In this document: piece after piece, positions 11,386-23,271 of the stretch
Numbering within the stretch: the stretch's first letter is position 1
Layout: each line of letters begins with the position of its first letter
Source of the DNA: Mariannaea sp. PMI_226
Taxonomy: Eukaryota; Ascomycota; Sordariomycetes; Hypocreales; Nectriaceae
DNA length: 64,000 nucleotides
NCBI GenBank assembly: GCA_024336345.1
Contig: JANFOG010000011.1
Span: forward strand, 1,116,001-1,180,000
Direction of reading: 5' to 3'
Notes under the pieces: model-generated
What the model saw: only the letters and a program-made list of their open reading frames with translations
Databases searched by the model: none
Told to the model about the DNA's origin: nothing
Made by a program: the position numbers and the translations under genes

Positions 11386-14300
11386 AGACGTGGATTCGGA
11401 GACCATGCCCATGGTTCAGTACCTGACGCCTCCCTTGGAGTGCAAATCCCGCTTCAAAACCGGGACAACGATGAATAGTAGGAAATTTCCACGACCTCAC
11501 CTCCTGCTCGACCTCGGTCTCACCCTCTCTCATGTCTCCTCTTCTTCTCCTTCTTTTCATCTATTGATTTTATGATTTTATGTTTTATCCGTCCTCTTTT
11601 AATGTGACAAGGGACGTCGAGGCCAGGAAGAAGATACCCCTCAATACACCAATACGGCACGAAAGTTGGTAATTGGGATTACATGTTCATATTGGATTGC
11701 GTGAGCATTTGTTACGGCAACAGCTAGATGATTGGAGGAATAGGTATCGACTCATTAATACAAAAGCAAAATTTTCAATATGCTGCCAGTTCTTGCCAGT
11801 TCTGTGGTTTTGGTTTCTAGTGTGAATTGGGCGGAGGCATGGTCGAAAGTAAACACTTCAGTTCGAGAGACTGGATAAAGAATTGTGTTGTCGGACAAGG
11901 TACGAAACGGAGAATGAATACTTTCGATTTTGGGTAGAATTATATCAATTAACCCAACTGTGAAGTATTGTCATTTTACTCCGTGTATCAAGCCTGCATC
12001 ACATATAAGTGATATGTTAATGCATGTGTATAATTGGACGTTGACTGTGAGTCATCTATTGGGCATTGTGTGCAATCCTTCAACGATACGTGGCTCTATT
12101 TCCTGTTGCCAGCCATGCCAATTTGCTGCTTCACCTACACGCGTCACTTCCACATATGACTAACTAGCTACTGGACTGTGTGGAATATCTGCGCGCTATA
12201 AAACACAGAGTCCTATCAATGCGCTTTTCATGCCATCATCAAGCTCGCCACGTTTGTGGACTTGTAAGCACGGGTGCTCCACCGTTCTGGAATAACAGCC
12301 TCAAGTCCAGAGGGGAAGGCTGGAGCTTTTAGAGGCCAACTATTTGGTACTTGTTGATAAGAAAAATAACTCCCTATCTATGGGGGCTGCTTCCATTCAA
12401 AATGCCGATAGGGCTGGGCTCTCCTCCTTGAAGGGAAAGTAGACGCTGTCCCCCCAATTGATGATTGACGCTAGCTGCTGCAGGTACAGGGGCCATCACA
12501 ACCGGCTGTCTGGGCAGCCAACTAATGAGAGGGTGAAAAGAAGGTCGGCTTTTTGAGCGACTCTCCCAACATAATCACAATGCGATTTCTGTATGGGCAA
12601 ATTTGGAATCATAGACTCCACGAGTAAGTGGCTGGCCCGAGGAGCCAGGATCAGACGAGCCTAAATTTGGCCTGTACATTCATCTTTGTAGACGATCGAG
12701 ATACGGTGCTATGGAGGATCATGACCGTCGGATCCGGCACAGGCACTAAGGCATTATACTATGTAGAATTAGGTGGTAATTTATACAACAGCCTAGTTTC
12801 ATATCAACAAGCGCATCCTAGTGTCTATCACATCCATTCTTCGGATTTCATCATCATCACTGACGCTGATGCAAAGGTGGGAAGTTCAGATCCGAGGAGG
12901 GATACCTGTTGTTTCTTTCACAGCCAACAGCCCACTCGACTTTCAACCCCCCACTCTGCTATATGATAGGTGGCTATTCCCGCTTGCGTGAGACACTGTG
13001 AGCCCCAACCCGGCGGCGCATCGCGAACAATCCGGGGGGGCTGACTTGCCTGAAGGCATACCGCCCCGAGTCACGGCATTGTGGTCTCCTGTGGTCTCCC
13101 CCTTTCGTCGTGCCGGAAGAAGAAGGGTCAAATCTACGCGAGGAAAAGGATCATTGGGCGCGATGCGCTTATCTCTAAACTACCTCGGCACCTATAATCC
13201 GTTCTCAGTGGAAGAGGCATCGCGGACGATGAGCGTATCGCTCTGATAGGGTAAGCTGGTCAGTCAGTACGCCGGAGGGGGAATAAGGGAGGTTTGTCCT
13301 CCATATATAATAACAATTTGTCTTGGATCTCTAATCTATTTTACTCCCTTTACTACTTGCGCCAATCCTGTTGCGTGCAATCAGTATGTCCGATATGCCG
13401 CGTGATAGATGGGTACATAACTGTGTGGCTTACTCCTGAGCAATAGAAACAGTGCACACAGGCATGTGTATTTCTTGTGTAGGTTGCAAAGCAAATTCAT
13501 TGGAGAGTCGGTCATTTTGGAGATCATTTATTTGGCTGCTGGTAATGTGAATGTGAAAACTGGACGCCTCAATCGGATCCCGGCATGCAATCGCTTCAGT
13601 CTGTACGACAGCAACAAGGTTCACGATGTCGCGAATTAGACTCAACTAGGCATTAGTTAATATGGTCGACAAGGGCTGTTCAGTTCAATTTCGATTATCC
13701 CCTGGCATATGTCAATTAGGTGAGTGCGGAGGGATACGGGATCGGTACACAATAATCTTTCAGGCGGGCATAAAGTATAAGTACATGGCATAATCTTCTG
13801 GTAGCTGGAGATATTACCTGTCAGCAGCGGTAGAGATAAGAAAAAAGGTAGATTAAGGAGAAAAAAGCCGACTAACCCAAGAAGCAACGATGACGCGGGG
13901 CGAGGGACGGCCAACAGCAACTTGGATAGGAAGCACTGATAGGAATTTGTGAAGCTCATGACAAACCGTAACCGATTCCCCAAACTCGCTTTCTTTTTTT
14001 GCTTTTTTTATTTTTATTTTTTACCCTAGTATTGTTTTTTTTGTGCTACCTCTATCTTTGTTCTGTTTTCTTTTTCCGGTGCAGTGACTAAGATACTGGG
14101 ATGGCCCCATGCTACGCGATGTGATAACACAAGGTTAAAGGGAGGGGCAGATCGATCATCCCTCTTCTGGCTCACTACATCTCCTTGACCTTGATGTTCA
14201 AATCTGCTCAATCTTCCCCATGGTTCCCCGTGAAAATGGAGAGGACCTGTGATTTTCAGTTACATAATTTGATCAACTACTTTCTCCCACAGATTTGGAT

Positions 14301-15746
14301 CCTGCGATCATGGAACACAACCAGGGGAGTACCTAGCCCAGGTGGTGCGTGGATACCCGGGTAGATACAGTACCTAGCTAGCTACCTAGATTTGGGGGTC
14401 TCGCTGTGCAATTGCAGTCGGGATGTCATCGTATTATCATGCTTTGGGGGGGAAATATAATTAAGCATGGGGAAAAGGAAAAAGAAGGGAGAAAAAAGGA
14501 TTTTGTGCAATAATAATAATGAAGAGCTCAAACAGGCAACTAACTCGCACAGGGCAATAGCCAGGTACGGTACCTGGAGGTAGCAGTGGTAGCAATAGTA
14601 GCAGGAGGTAGTCATCCGTCCTCCTTTATCATTGGTAGGAGAGCTCTTATCAGTGAACCTCCAAACTCTTGGGTCCGGGGTCTCAGACATGCCATCCTTA
14701 TCAGCCACATGCACTCCATGCTTCATTCACCGTTGAGAGCTGTGAGAATCGATCAATCGGGTTGCAGCAAATGCTTCCTTCTTCCCTTCTCAGTCTCCGC
14801 CTTCTCTTTGTCCCTCTCCCCCTTTCGCCGCCAACAATTCATGTGTTCCTGGTTTAACTTGCATTGCATAAAATGCCCACCTCACTGAGAGGACCTATGT
14901 CATGGCTTCTCTGGTGCAGCTTCTGCATTGATCATGATGCGAGCTCCTCGAACTTGAACCACGGCAGCTCTGCATATGTACGAGGTTCTGGGCCTTCCAC
15001 CAAGGTCTCGGGATAACTTCCCCGGTCGTGTTCCCTTGATGCCGTTCGTCCCGTCCCCAGCCCGTTCCCTGGTGGCCAAGTACACCCATGAACTCCGCCT
15101 GTCCTCTTCCCCCCTTTTGTAGGCCTCTTCGAAGCCCATCAAGTGCCATCTCGCTCTGTCATTTTTTCCCTTCTTTTCTTTTTCTTGCTTACTTTTCCCC
15201 CTCCCCATTCTCTCGGTCTGAAACAAACCCTCGGCGAGTCCAAGGATTGCCAGTCTCACATACGTGATCCTGGATGCGTCACACAGCGGGCGCAACGTGT
15301 TTTTGGCGGCCACGCACTCCAACGTCTAATAAGACCTCGACGGTAACACGGCTATACTCTGCAATTCAACTGTTCGCACCAAGTGTTGAGAAGAGAGGGA
15401 TCGGCCAGGCAATAACAACCGTTTGGTGGGAAAAACGACAATCGTTATTTGGTTTCTTCTCCTACCCACCTACCGAAAGAACGTGATCGTTGTTTAGGCC
15501 ACTGGTTTGTTATAGTTGGGGCGACTTTGCACATATACCCTCCTCTCTGCTGTTGTCATATCTCAGCTTTCATTGCAGATACTCCTGTGTGAACATTACA
15601 GCCCTTTCCCCTTTGAATAGGTAGTTGAAGGCCATTGTCACCTTGGGTACTTTAAAGCTTCCCCAAGTTTTGTTTCTTAACATTCGCAAGTTTCTGCCGT
15701 CAGAATAACTTACCTTATTCAAAACTTGGAACAACTGAAAAAAAAA
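11386..15746. other. 4.4-kb intergenic region without recognised genes
   Basis: I see no credible coding sequence in this stretch. Open frames up to about 110 codons occur but carry no domain, no codon bias and no splice structure, and those around 14380-14730 and 14900-15320 read through low-complexity or pyrimidine-rich DNA. T-rich tracts occur at 13990-14045. The last kilobase is pyrimidine-rich and is likely the promoter and long leader of the downstream gene. A long noncoding transcript cannot be excluded. Confidence 0.45.
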
Positions 15747-18700
15747 ATGTCTGGCCGAAGCGCTGTTGCTCGCAAGAAGAAAGGAGAAGTTAGCTCGAAG
15801 AAATCTGGCCGTCCACCATCCACAGCTTCGTCCGGCCATGATGACATCCCCGACTTTCCTGTCCCGCCGCCTCCACAAGGGCCTATGGTCATGGCGACGG
15901 GTCCAAATGGCCATCCATTCATGAACCATCCAGTACAGATGATGCAACCCATGATAGATCCCAGATATGCTGCCTCTCAGGGTTGGGGAAATATGCCTAT
16001 GCCCGTGCATGGAGGACAGATGATGATGGATCCTCGGTTCATGGCTGGCCAGGTTGCATATCCCCCGGCTGACTGGGGTCATGGCCGACCCCGAAAGTCC
16101 TCCGTCAAAGAAGAGGAGGATGTTAGCGGCATCGAGAAGAGCGGGTTGCGATCTATGTTGGACAAGAAGAGCGACGGGGTTCGGAGGGGTCTCGCAAAAA
16201 CATTCGCCTTCCGCAAGAAAGAGAATAACGATGAGGCCTCCCAAGAAAGGCGAGGCAGTGCTGACCGACCTCCAAGCTCTGCCACAGTTAGAACTGGTTC
16301 CAGTTCGACCAAAGATGAAGCTAACAAAAACTATGAACGAAACCAGAGGATAGTTCCTCCCATTCAAACTGCACCCCCTCCTATACCATATCAATACCAG
16401 CAACAATCTCTACCATCCCCTCCTAGCCCCCTCAACCCATGGGACACGAAACCTATGGGACCACCTCCTACATCCAAGCTGCCTCCAATTCCTCAAGGGC
16501 CAAGTTCGTCAGCGCCCATTATTAAGCGCTGGATGGGCGCAGGAAGGCCGGTGGCGAGATGGAACAAGCTCAGAAAGGATCCAGAGCTGTGGGATCCCAA
16601 CGGTGACGTGCTCATCTTCCTCGGCCGCAAGGGTCAGGCTTCGAAACAGCCACCCAGCTTCCGACTGTCCTCACACATCATCGAAGCTACTGAGAGCCGA
16701 TATCTCATTACGTTGCTGCGTGAGGGCTCTAACGAAGAGGACATCTACCTACCCCCTTCGCCAGCTCACTATGGATCTCTCCGTCTTGGGCCTGGGCGCA
16801 GCGGCCTGTTGACGCCTCCCATCTCCGAGGACGCTAGCTCACGCGATGAACTGGACGGCCAGATCTCATATGAGATGTATTTCCCTCCTCCAGCCAACCT
16901 CAATCGCATTGACCAAATACGCCATCATATCACAACCCGTAATGTCTTTGCGATTTTGTACCATGCCTCTCTGGTTGGTACATCCCTCTATGAAGCTCTG
17001 ACAGATCTACACACACGTCTTGACAGCTACATGCCTCCGGGAATCGATACCGTGGCCAAGATTGTCAAGTACCTTCAAGTCCGCGGCATCGACGACGTAC
17101 GCAACGACGCCGCCACCGCTGTCTCCTTGCTAGCATGGTCAGAAGGCCAGGATGTTCGGTGGGAAGAAGGTTGGCGCGAGTGCTTCATCCACTGCGCTGG
17201 TATGGTGGATGGCCAGCTAGAGAATTGCCCGGATTACAAGTTCACAACGCCAATCACGCGAGCGCTATTGGAGCGAGCGAACCTCGAAACACAGTTGCGC
17301 GTGCAAGCTGCCGAGGAGCGGTTAGCCAAGTTCTGCTTTAGTGAGATGTGGACGACGACTGGAGTGGCTTTAGACGACCCTGCTTGCGCTTCGGCAGGTA
17401 GACTACAGGAAATGCTGCAAGCTCACTACGCGAGTGTTTACGGATCATGGCCGCCAGCTCCTTCGTCCTCATTCTCCTCGTCACAGCACCCTTCGCCTCC
17501 ACCCTCAAACCAGGGATCGACGCAAGATTCTGACGGTGACACTGGAGACGGAATGTGGCTTACACGAACTGTGGTGATGGCCATGGAGAAAGACTTTGGT
17601 GCCTTATATGACTACTTGGTTGATCGTGATATCATATGGGATGTGTCAGAGGCACGATCGGGGCGCAAATGGCTAATGTCGTCAGAGGGACGGAACAGAG
17701 GTGCCGAAGCTGATTCGGTTGACCTGCCCATGACGGACATCCTCATCGACTTTGACAACAAGTTTCGATTTCCGCACATTCCACACCCCTATCCTCTAAT
17801 CCCCGAATCCATACCACCAGTGATTACGCATGCTACCACTAAGGAAAGCGGTGGATTGTTCAAGAGCAGGAGGGCAGAAGCAATCACCAGCAGCAGTGGT
17901 CCCGGTGGCAACCAGCGAAGCGGAGCGATGGAACGACGTGTGCAGCTCGCTTACACTGAAAGTACGAATATTTACGTGCTGGGAAGCGACTTTTTGCAGA
18001 GCGACCTAGTAGATGCCTTTGTTCGATTTGAAAAGGGTGATCGCGTGGGAGAAGTCGATCCCGCCGAGGCCCGTCGAGGTCGGTGGGTTGTCATATACGG
18101 CATACTGCAGACTCTAGCTTCGGTCTCAGTTGACGACGCTCGCGTCAGATACAAAGAAGGCGTGAGCTACCACCTTGGCCCGCGACTGAAGGGCACTAAG
18201 ATCCCACCATGGAAGCGCAGTGGACGCAAGGGCGGAAGCGACGGCATGGGCACTGGCGCCCACGAGAGGTCATACTGCTGGACGGCGCCACAGACCTGGG
18301 GGCGCAGCCAGGGAGGTAGCGGGAGAAGTGAGGGCGGAAGCGAATTTGAGTTTGATGATGATGATTTGAATGACGAGTTTCTAGATTACTTTGAAGGATC
18401 GGAGGTGATGGTGGGGAGTACCAACGGGTCGGAGGTGGGTGGGCCGACCGGGCGGAGGGCCAAGATGATGTTTTTGAAGCCCGAGTCGGCCATGAGAATG
18501 GGACCGGCGAGTGTTAGCTCCGGCCGGTCGGGTCGGACTCGGAGGTTAGTCCGGGACGGGGACGGGGATCAGGACGGAGCAAGTATGAGAAGTGTAAGCG
18601 TAAGTGGAAGTGGAGGTGGAAACGGGAGTGGGAGAGGAACAGCAATGGGATATCACAGCAATGGTACTAGAAATGGGACTGGGGTTGGAAATGGAATTGG

Positions 18701-18770
18701 TAACGGGAATGGAAATGGGAATGGCGTAAGAGGGAGACGATCTGGTGAATCTTTTACTACGGCAATGTGA
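15747..18770 (+). CDS. DUF8004-like fungal protein, 1007 residues
   Basis: A single exon. The ATG at 15747, after an A-rich stretch, is preferred over a non-ATG extension at 15726. The N-terminal 270 residues are disordered: Lys-rich, then Pro/Met/Gln-rich. A conserved core of about 430 residues begins near WMGAGRPVARWNKLRKDPE and contains VLIFLGRKG, SYEMYFPPP, TTRNVFAILYHASL and WREC-IHCAGM motifs, which I recognise as the fungal domain of unknown function DUF8004. The C-terminus is acidic (FDDDDLNDEFLDYF), then Arg/Ser-rich, and ends in a Gly-Asn repeat. No catalytic motif or membrane segment is apparent. Such proteins are abundant in filamentous ascomycetes; a regulatory or scaffold role is only a guess. 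Confidence 0.78.
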   Translation: MSGRSAVARKKKGEVSSKKSGRPPSTASSGHDDIPDFPVPPPPQGPMVMATGPNGHPFMNHPVQMMQPMIDPRYAASQGWGNMPMPVHGGQMMMDPRFMAGQVAYPPADWGHGRPRKSSVKEEEDVSGIEKSGLRSMLDKKSDGVRRGLAKTFAFRKKENNDEASQERRGSADRPPSSATVRTGSSSTKDEANKNYERNQRIVPPIQTAPPPIPYQYQQQSLPSPPSPLNPWDTKPMGPPPTSKLPPIPQGPSSSAPIIKRWMGAGRPVARWNKLRKDPELWDPNGDVLIFLGRKGQASKQPPSFRLSSHIIEATESRYLITLLREGSNEEDIYLPPSPAHYGSLRLGPGRSGLLTPPISEDASSRDELDGQISYEMYFPPPANLNRIDQIRHHITTRNVFAILYHASLVGTSLYEALTDLHTRLDSYMPPGIDTVAKIVKYLQVRGIDDVRNDAATAVSLLAWSEGQDVRWEEGWRECFIHCAGMVDGQLENCPDYKFTTPITRALLERANLETQLRVQAAEERLAKFCFSEMWTTTGVALDDPACASAGRLQEMLQAHYASVYGSWPPAPSSSFSSSQHPSPPPSNQGSTQDSDGDTGDGMWLTRTVVMAMEKDFGALYDYLVDRDIIWDVSEARSGRKWLMSSEGRNRGAEADSVDLPMTDILIDFDNKFRFPHIPHPYPLIPESIPPVITHATTKESGGLFKSRRAEAITSSSGPGGNQRSGAMERRVQLAYTESTNIYVLGSDFLQSDLVDAFVRFEKGDRVGEVDPAEARRGRWVVIYGILQTLASVSVDDARVRYKEGVSYHLGPRLKGTKIPPWKRSGRKGGSDGMGTGAHERSYCWTAPQTWGRSQGGSGRSEGGSEFEFDDDDLNDEFLDYFEGSEVMVGSTNGSEVGGPTGRRAKMMFLKPESAMRMGPASVSSGRSGRTRRLVRDGDGDQDGASMRSVSVSGSGGGNGSGRGTAMGYHSNGTRNGTGVGNGIGNGNGNGNGVRGRRSGESFTTAM
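18670..18726 (+). repeat. Coding Gly-Asn repeat
   Basis: An imperfect GGNAAY hexanucleotide repeat (GGAATGGAAATGGGAATGG-like) encodes a GNGIGNGNGNGNGVR-type tail at the end of the DUF8004-like protein. It looks slippage-prone. Confidence 0.8.
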
Positions 18771-19699
18771 TGAGGCATGACAAAGGGAGAGGAGAGATGG
18801 CATTTGTGCCTTGTTTTATTCGCACATATATAGATATACTTCACGTTACATTATCCGTACATCGTATACAGATTACCTACACAAAAGTACTCCGTAATTA
18901 ATGAGACTATTTGGCCTGCTGAAGACTTGGGTAGTAGGTTGGGGATCACAAGGATGTCGGCTCGAACTGTTCGTCTGTGCAATATCGCCCCGAGCCAGCC
19001 TTGAACTCGTTGGTCAGTGTGTTCCTGATTGCCAAAACTCGAAATGATTGAAGGACTATAACCGGCCTCCTGATATTGATGATACCAACGTGCCTGTTGG
19101 GTAAGGCGTGAAACAGGGTTAAGCATGTGCCTTTTTTTTTTTTTGCTGCAAGACAGATTCCACGTTGATCTGCGATGGGGGACGGCTGTGCCTGACGCTA
19201 TTCAGAAGCGAGATGGGGCCCCCCTGGGCTTGTGCTGGTGTTTGGGGAATCGTGGGGCTGGGAAGCTAGCAAGGTACAGACTACGGACTACAGACGGCAA
19301 ACAAGGGAATAGACAAAATTGTGGCACTTGTCGGGTATGCAATCAATTAATCGCCTTACGAGAAAAAAAAAAAAGAAAAAGACAAGGGTCGAGTAATTTA
19401 CTTGCTGAAAGAAGGACCTTTGGAAAAGGGAGTTTTGCGTTTTTAGTTGGGTTTGTTACGGATTGGGGAAAATAGCGTGGCTGGTACGCTATTTTTCAAT
19501 TAAAACCCCTGTCACGATTCCCCGTAAATCCCGTAATCTGTTGCAAGTTCGCGTGCGTGTGTTGCCCAGCCAGCCTTTTTTTTTTCCCGATTTTTTTCTC
19601 GGTATCAATATTTGTTTGGTCTCTTTGTCGCCCAACCCCCGCCATTTCGGAGGAGCATGGCAGCGGCTGTATCCATCACATCTGGCTTCAGTTATGGTT

Positions 19700-19737
19700 A
19701 GAGAGAGAGAGAGAGGGAGGGAGGGAGGGAGGGAGAG
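19700..19737. repeat. (GA)n/(GGGA)n homopurine block, G-quadruplex-type
   Basis: A run of GA dinucleotides passes into five GGG runs (19715-19733) separated by single A residues, then GAGAG. Four or more G3 runs with one-base loops form the standard intramolecular G-quadruplex pattern on the plus strand. It lies in the gap between the DUF8004-like and the second MARVEL gene. Confidence 0.75.
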
Positions 19738-20062
19738 CCAAGTAGGCAAAGAGGGAGAAATGTCAGTCTTTGCGAAGTCTAGAACTAGCATGTGGGACGT
19801 TAAATGTTCTGGAAGGATGGCGATGGCATTATGTAGATACAACAAGAAGAAGACGTTAATGCGCTTCGGGTTGCAACCTTGATAATTTGAAGATCGCTGA
19901 CGAACGTCATGATCTCACTCACACCCACACGGACACATATTGTTAATACTGCCAAGGCAACTGGAAACAACTAATCACATGGATGCATTGAGGCTACTCA
20001 TTAGCCCAGGCCAGGCCGATTGCCCATTTTGAACGGGGTATTCAAACCCGGGCACACATCGT

Positions 20063-20100
20063 CATCCTCCATCCTCCATCCTCCATCCTCCCTCCCCCTC
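20063..20100. repeat. ATCCTCC tandem repeat
   Basis: Four consecutive ATCCTCC units are followed by a C/T-rich run. It is noncoding. Confidence 0.75.
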
Positions 20101-21501
20101 TTCCCACCTCCCACCCCTGCTTTGCCTCACTCTGACCACCTTTGCGCCATCAAAGAACCACGTTCCTTTTGCGCTCGGGACGTCATTGGTCGGGAACGCA
20201 CCCTCCCTCAGCTCGTCTTGAAAGAGCGGGATCTCCGAAGCTAACTGAACTGACATACAGTGCTGTATTGCAACTCCATCTAGCCAGGCGAAGACGTCAG
20301 CGACTGCAAGCTGCTAACTACTATGTGTTCCGTGTGTGTGAAAGTTGGTGATGGATGGGATGGAATGGGCGGCACGGGGAGATGTGAGAGCTTTCAAGCC
20401 ATTGCTCCGACCACCTACTTTAGGCACGAAGGCAATAGTGCATTCTGTAATCTGTAGGTAGTCCAGGCATCAAAAGTAGCGCAAGCCAAGGCAAAATACC
20501 CGTTATCCCCTCAGAAACCATTCATCCTCTCGTATTGTCGCCCTCGCAAAACATGCAGAAACATCTCGGCATGCTTCCATCCACTCATTCCCAGCCTACA
20601 GGTGTTGATTATTGCAATTCACTCGCTGGCTTCCTCTGCCCATCGGTACCTGATGTCCCTCCACGTATTCATTCCACCTCATCCAATTCTTTTTGCCCAG
20701 GATGCACAGTACAGCATGTAGGTACCCCACTAAGGCCGGGGCCACACACTTTAGCCCTCTCCCCCTCCCTCCCCCCGGCCCGTTGACTGCCCGCCCCCCA
20801 CTACGCCGCTAAACAGGAAAAAAAATATACCCTAAAACCACTAGAACCCCGTGTAGGCGCTGCCAAGAGAGGGACTCTAGGCCGCCCAAAAGGGCCCTAG
20901 ACTGCCAACCAAGGGTACCTAGGTACCCCAGGTAGGTAAAGGCTGTCCAAGCTAGTCGAGCCAGGTTCTGTATCACCAACCATCTGGTTTGGACAGCGAC
21001 CAGCCTTTTTCTTTTTTTCCTCGCCAGAAGAAGGGTCGCATGCAATTGACCATGTCGCGATGCGATGACCAAGAGAGGAAAGAGAGGGAAAAAAGTTGCA
21101 AGGCTGTAGAGGATGCAGGCCATGAAATTCAATACAAATTGCCTCCCACCCTCCATCATGCAAAGGCTTTCTTCTCTTTTCCTTTCCTTCCATATTATCC
21201 ATATCTTATACCATTACAACTCTTGAGTTATCGGCCACCATTCGGCAAGTGCACGCACCTACCACCACCCACACCCGCCATATCAACCATCTGCCTGGAT
21301 ACCGACCTGCAGTGATACATCCCACCCTCACATCATCTATCCTATCCATATTGGTTAATTATCCATCCCTCCATCCGTTCTTGTCCTCTTCCTCCACCCG
21401 GTCCTCAATAAAGGCGGGCATCCTATTTGGTTTTTCTACGTTCCCCGATCCTCCTCTTCCTTCAACACAAAGTTGAGACATCAACACCAACACCGCCCAC
21501 C

Positions 21502-22201
21502 ATGTTCTTCGCACTCATCTTCGTGTGTAATCGCATCTTTCAGATTGTGACTCTGGTACGTTCCCATTAGCTCTTCTGGAATCGGGCGCCCCTCAAAATA
21601 GAATTATTTTTGGCCTTTTGCTAACCGTCTATCGCAGATCCCCACCATGGGCATGCTTGCCTGGTTCGTGGACGGTTACAATAAAGCAAACGCTCTCACG
21701 CCCATCTCCATCCTCGTCCTCTTCATCGTCTCTGTCATCGCTCTGGCTTGGGCTCTCTTCACACTCTTCTCCTACCATCGCTCGTCCGCCAACGCCTTCT
21801 TTGTCGGCATCGTAGATATTCTCATCTTCGGCGCCCTCATCGCTGCTGTGTACGAACTTCGCGGCATCGCTGACGTCGACTGCACATCTGTGAGCAAGAG
21901 CAGCGATTGGACCTATCACCTCGGCGATGTCACCGTCACTGGATCTGGCTATGACTGGAAGACTGATAAGCCCTGTGCTATGCTCAAGGCCAGCTGGGCC
22001 TTTGGCATCATCAACGTCATCCTCTTCTTTGTCACTGCTCTGGTCGCCTTCGGCCACGGCGACCGCCTGACTGCCTACGATCGCAAGCATCACCACTCTA
22101 GCCGCTCCCATCACTCGAGCCGTCACAGCCACCGAAGCCGCTCGCACTCTGGCTCACGCCACAGCCATCGCAGCAGCCCTCACCGTCGTGTCTACGTCTG
22201 A
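21502..22201 (+). CDS. MARVEL-type membrane protein with His/Ser/Arg-rich tail
   Basis: Exon 1 (21502-21555, 18 codons) and exon 2 (21638-22201) encode 205 residues; the 82-nt intron has a GTACGT donor and a GCTAACC branch site. Four hydrophobic segments are present: the N-terminal helix starting MFFALIFVCNRIFQ across the splice junction, ISILVLFIVSVIALAWALFT, a third around FFVGIVDILIFGALIAAVYE, and a fourth around FGIINVILFFVTALVAFG. The loop between helices 3 and 4 carries two cysteines. The C-terminal 45 residues are extremely rich in His, Ser and Arg (HHHSSRSHHSSRHSHRSRSH). The fold matches the fungal MARVEL family; the tail should be cytosolic and basic, and could bind metal or acidic lipid, which is inference. 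The gene lies 10 kb from another MARVEL gene on the same strand but is too diverged to be a recent copy. Confidence 0.8.
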
Positions 22202-23271
22202 GAGGTTGAAAGCTCATGCATAAGAATCCACCAACCTGCTTTGATGCAAACCAAACACAACAAAACCTGTTAAATGGACCAGAAAAACGCCGCCGAATCG
22301 GAGCTTCCGGGCCGTGTCTCCACCATTGCTCCGAACTCTTCCCCTCTCCCCCGCCGGCTGTATTCGGTACATCAACCGGGGCCAGTGCCGAAGTGTCATA
22401 TCCTCTGGATATCCTACAAGCACTGCCTCTCCCCTACCTGAATCTTACACACACAAACACATACCTATTCATCTCCCTTTTTATCAACCAACGATAATCA
22501 TCACCATGTGGCTTTCCTGTTTGCCGCAAATGAACATTTCCCTTACGACTTTTATCTCTGGGTATGAGAAGACGCCAGAATGTGCGATCTGAACAACACG
22601 TGTAACGATGACACGGAACATTACCTCCATCTAAGCTCCATTTTATGTCTCGGAAGAGACGATGGAACATATCACATACCCACACAACGGATATGATGAA
22701 CCAGATGCGATGACGAATTCCCTTGAACGATTTCCCTATGTGTTGAGGAAAGGACGGACGCGGTATATTGATGGATCACGAAAGAAATCCTGACGACGAA
22801 TGTTCAAAACTCTGTTTGATGCCATTTTATTCACCTTTATTATGTTGATGATTTTCACTGCGATAATGACCTGCACGCGGGCAAGCTAAGGATTGCTTCC
22901 CGAATGTGCATCCCCCCCTTTTTCTACTTGTTTTAAATGGGCGATCATGGAATGGTTATATATGGGTATTCGGACAAGCCCAGCGGGTGGTTTTATTATC
23001 AAGTCTCTTGAGGGGATTTTCTCATAAACTAGTTTATGCGAGACAAAGATATGTAAAAAGTAAAAATAAGAAAAGACAATACAAATATACACATAATTCA
23101 AATGAGACACCAGTATGCTTACTTCATTGTGAAACTTTTTTATTCCCATTGTAAGAGGCTGCTCAAGGTAACTACCTAGCTATGTAACCGAACTCTTTTG
23201 TTTTCAGATCCTAAAACTCCAGGAAGCATATGTCGTGACAATGTCATGAGTATCTTTTACAAGACTAACCG
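22202..23271. other. Intergenic region between convergent genes
   Basis: About 1.07 kb lies between the stops of the MARVEL gene (plus) and DPH2 (minus). The central part, 22780-23150, is AT-rich. It is expected to hold both 3' UTRs. No gene was recognised. Confidence 0.45.

Larger units (their letters stand above)
18771..21501. other. 2.7-kb intergenic region with G-rich and C-rich tracts
   Basis: No coding sequence was recognised. Notable sequence is a (GA)n/(GGGA)n block at 19700-19737, an ATCCTCC tandem repeat at 20063-20100, and C/T-rich DNA from about 21160 to 21500 that is probably the leader of the next gene. Short open frames here are low-complexity readings of these tracts. Confidence 0.45.

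Noticed and set aside
15570..16406. 278-codon frame antisense to the DUF8004-like gene
   Set aside because: It is a shadow of a strongly coding plus-strand exon and its leader; no domain or own start context.
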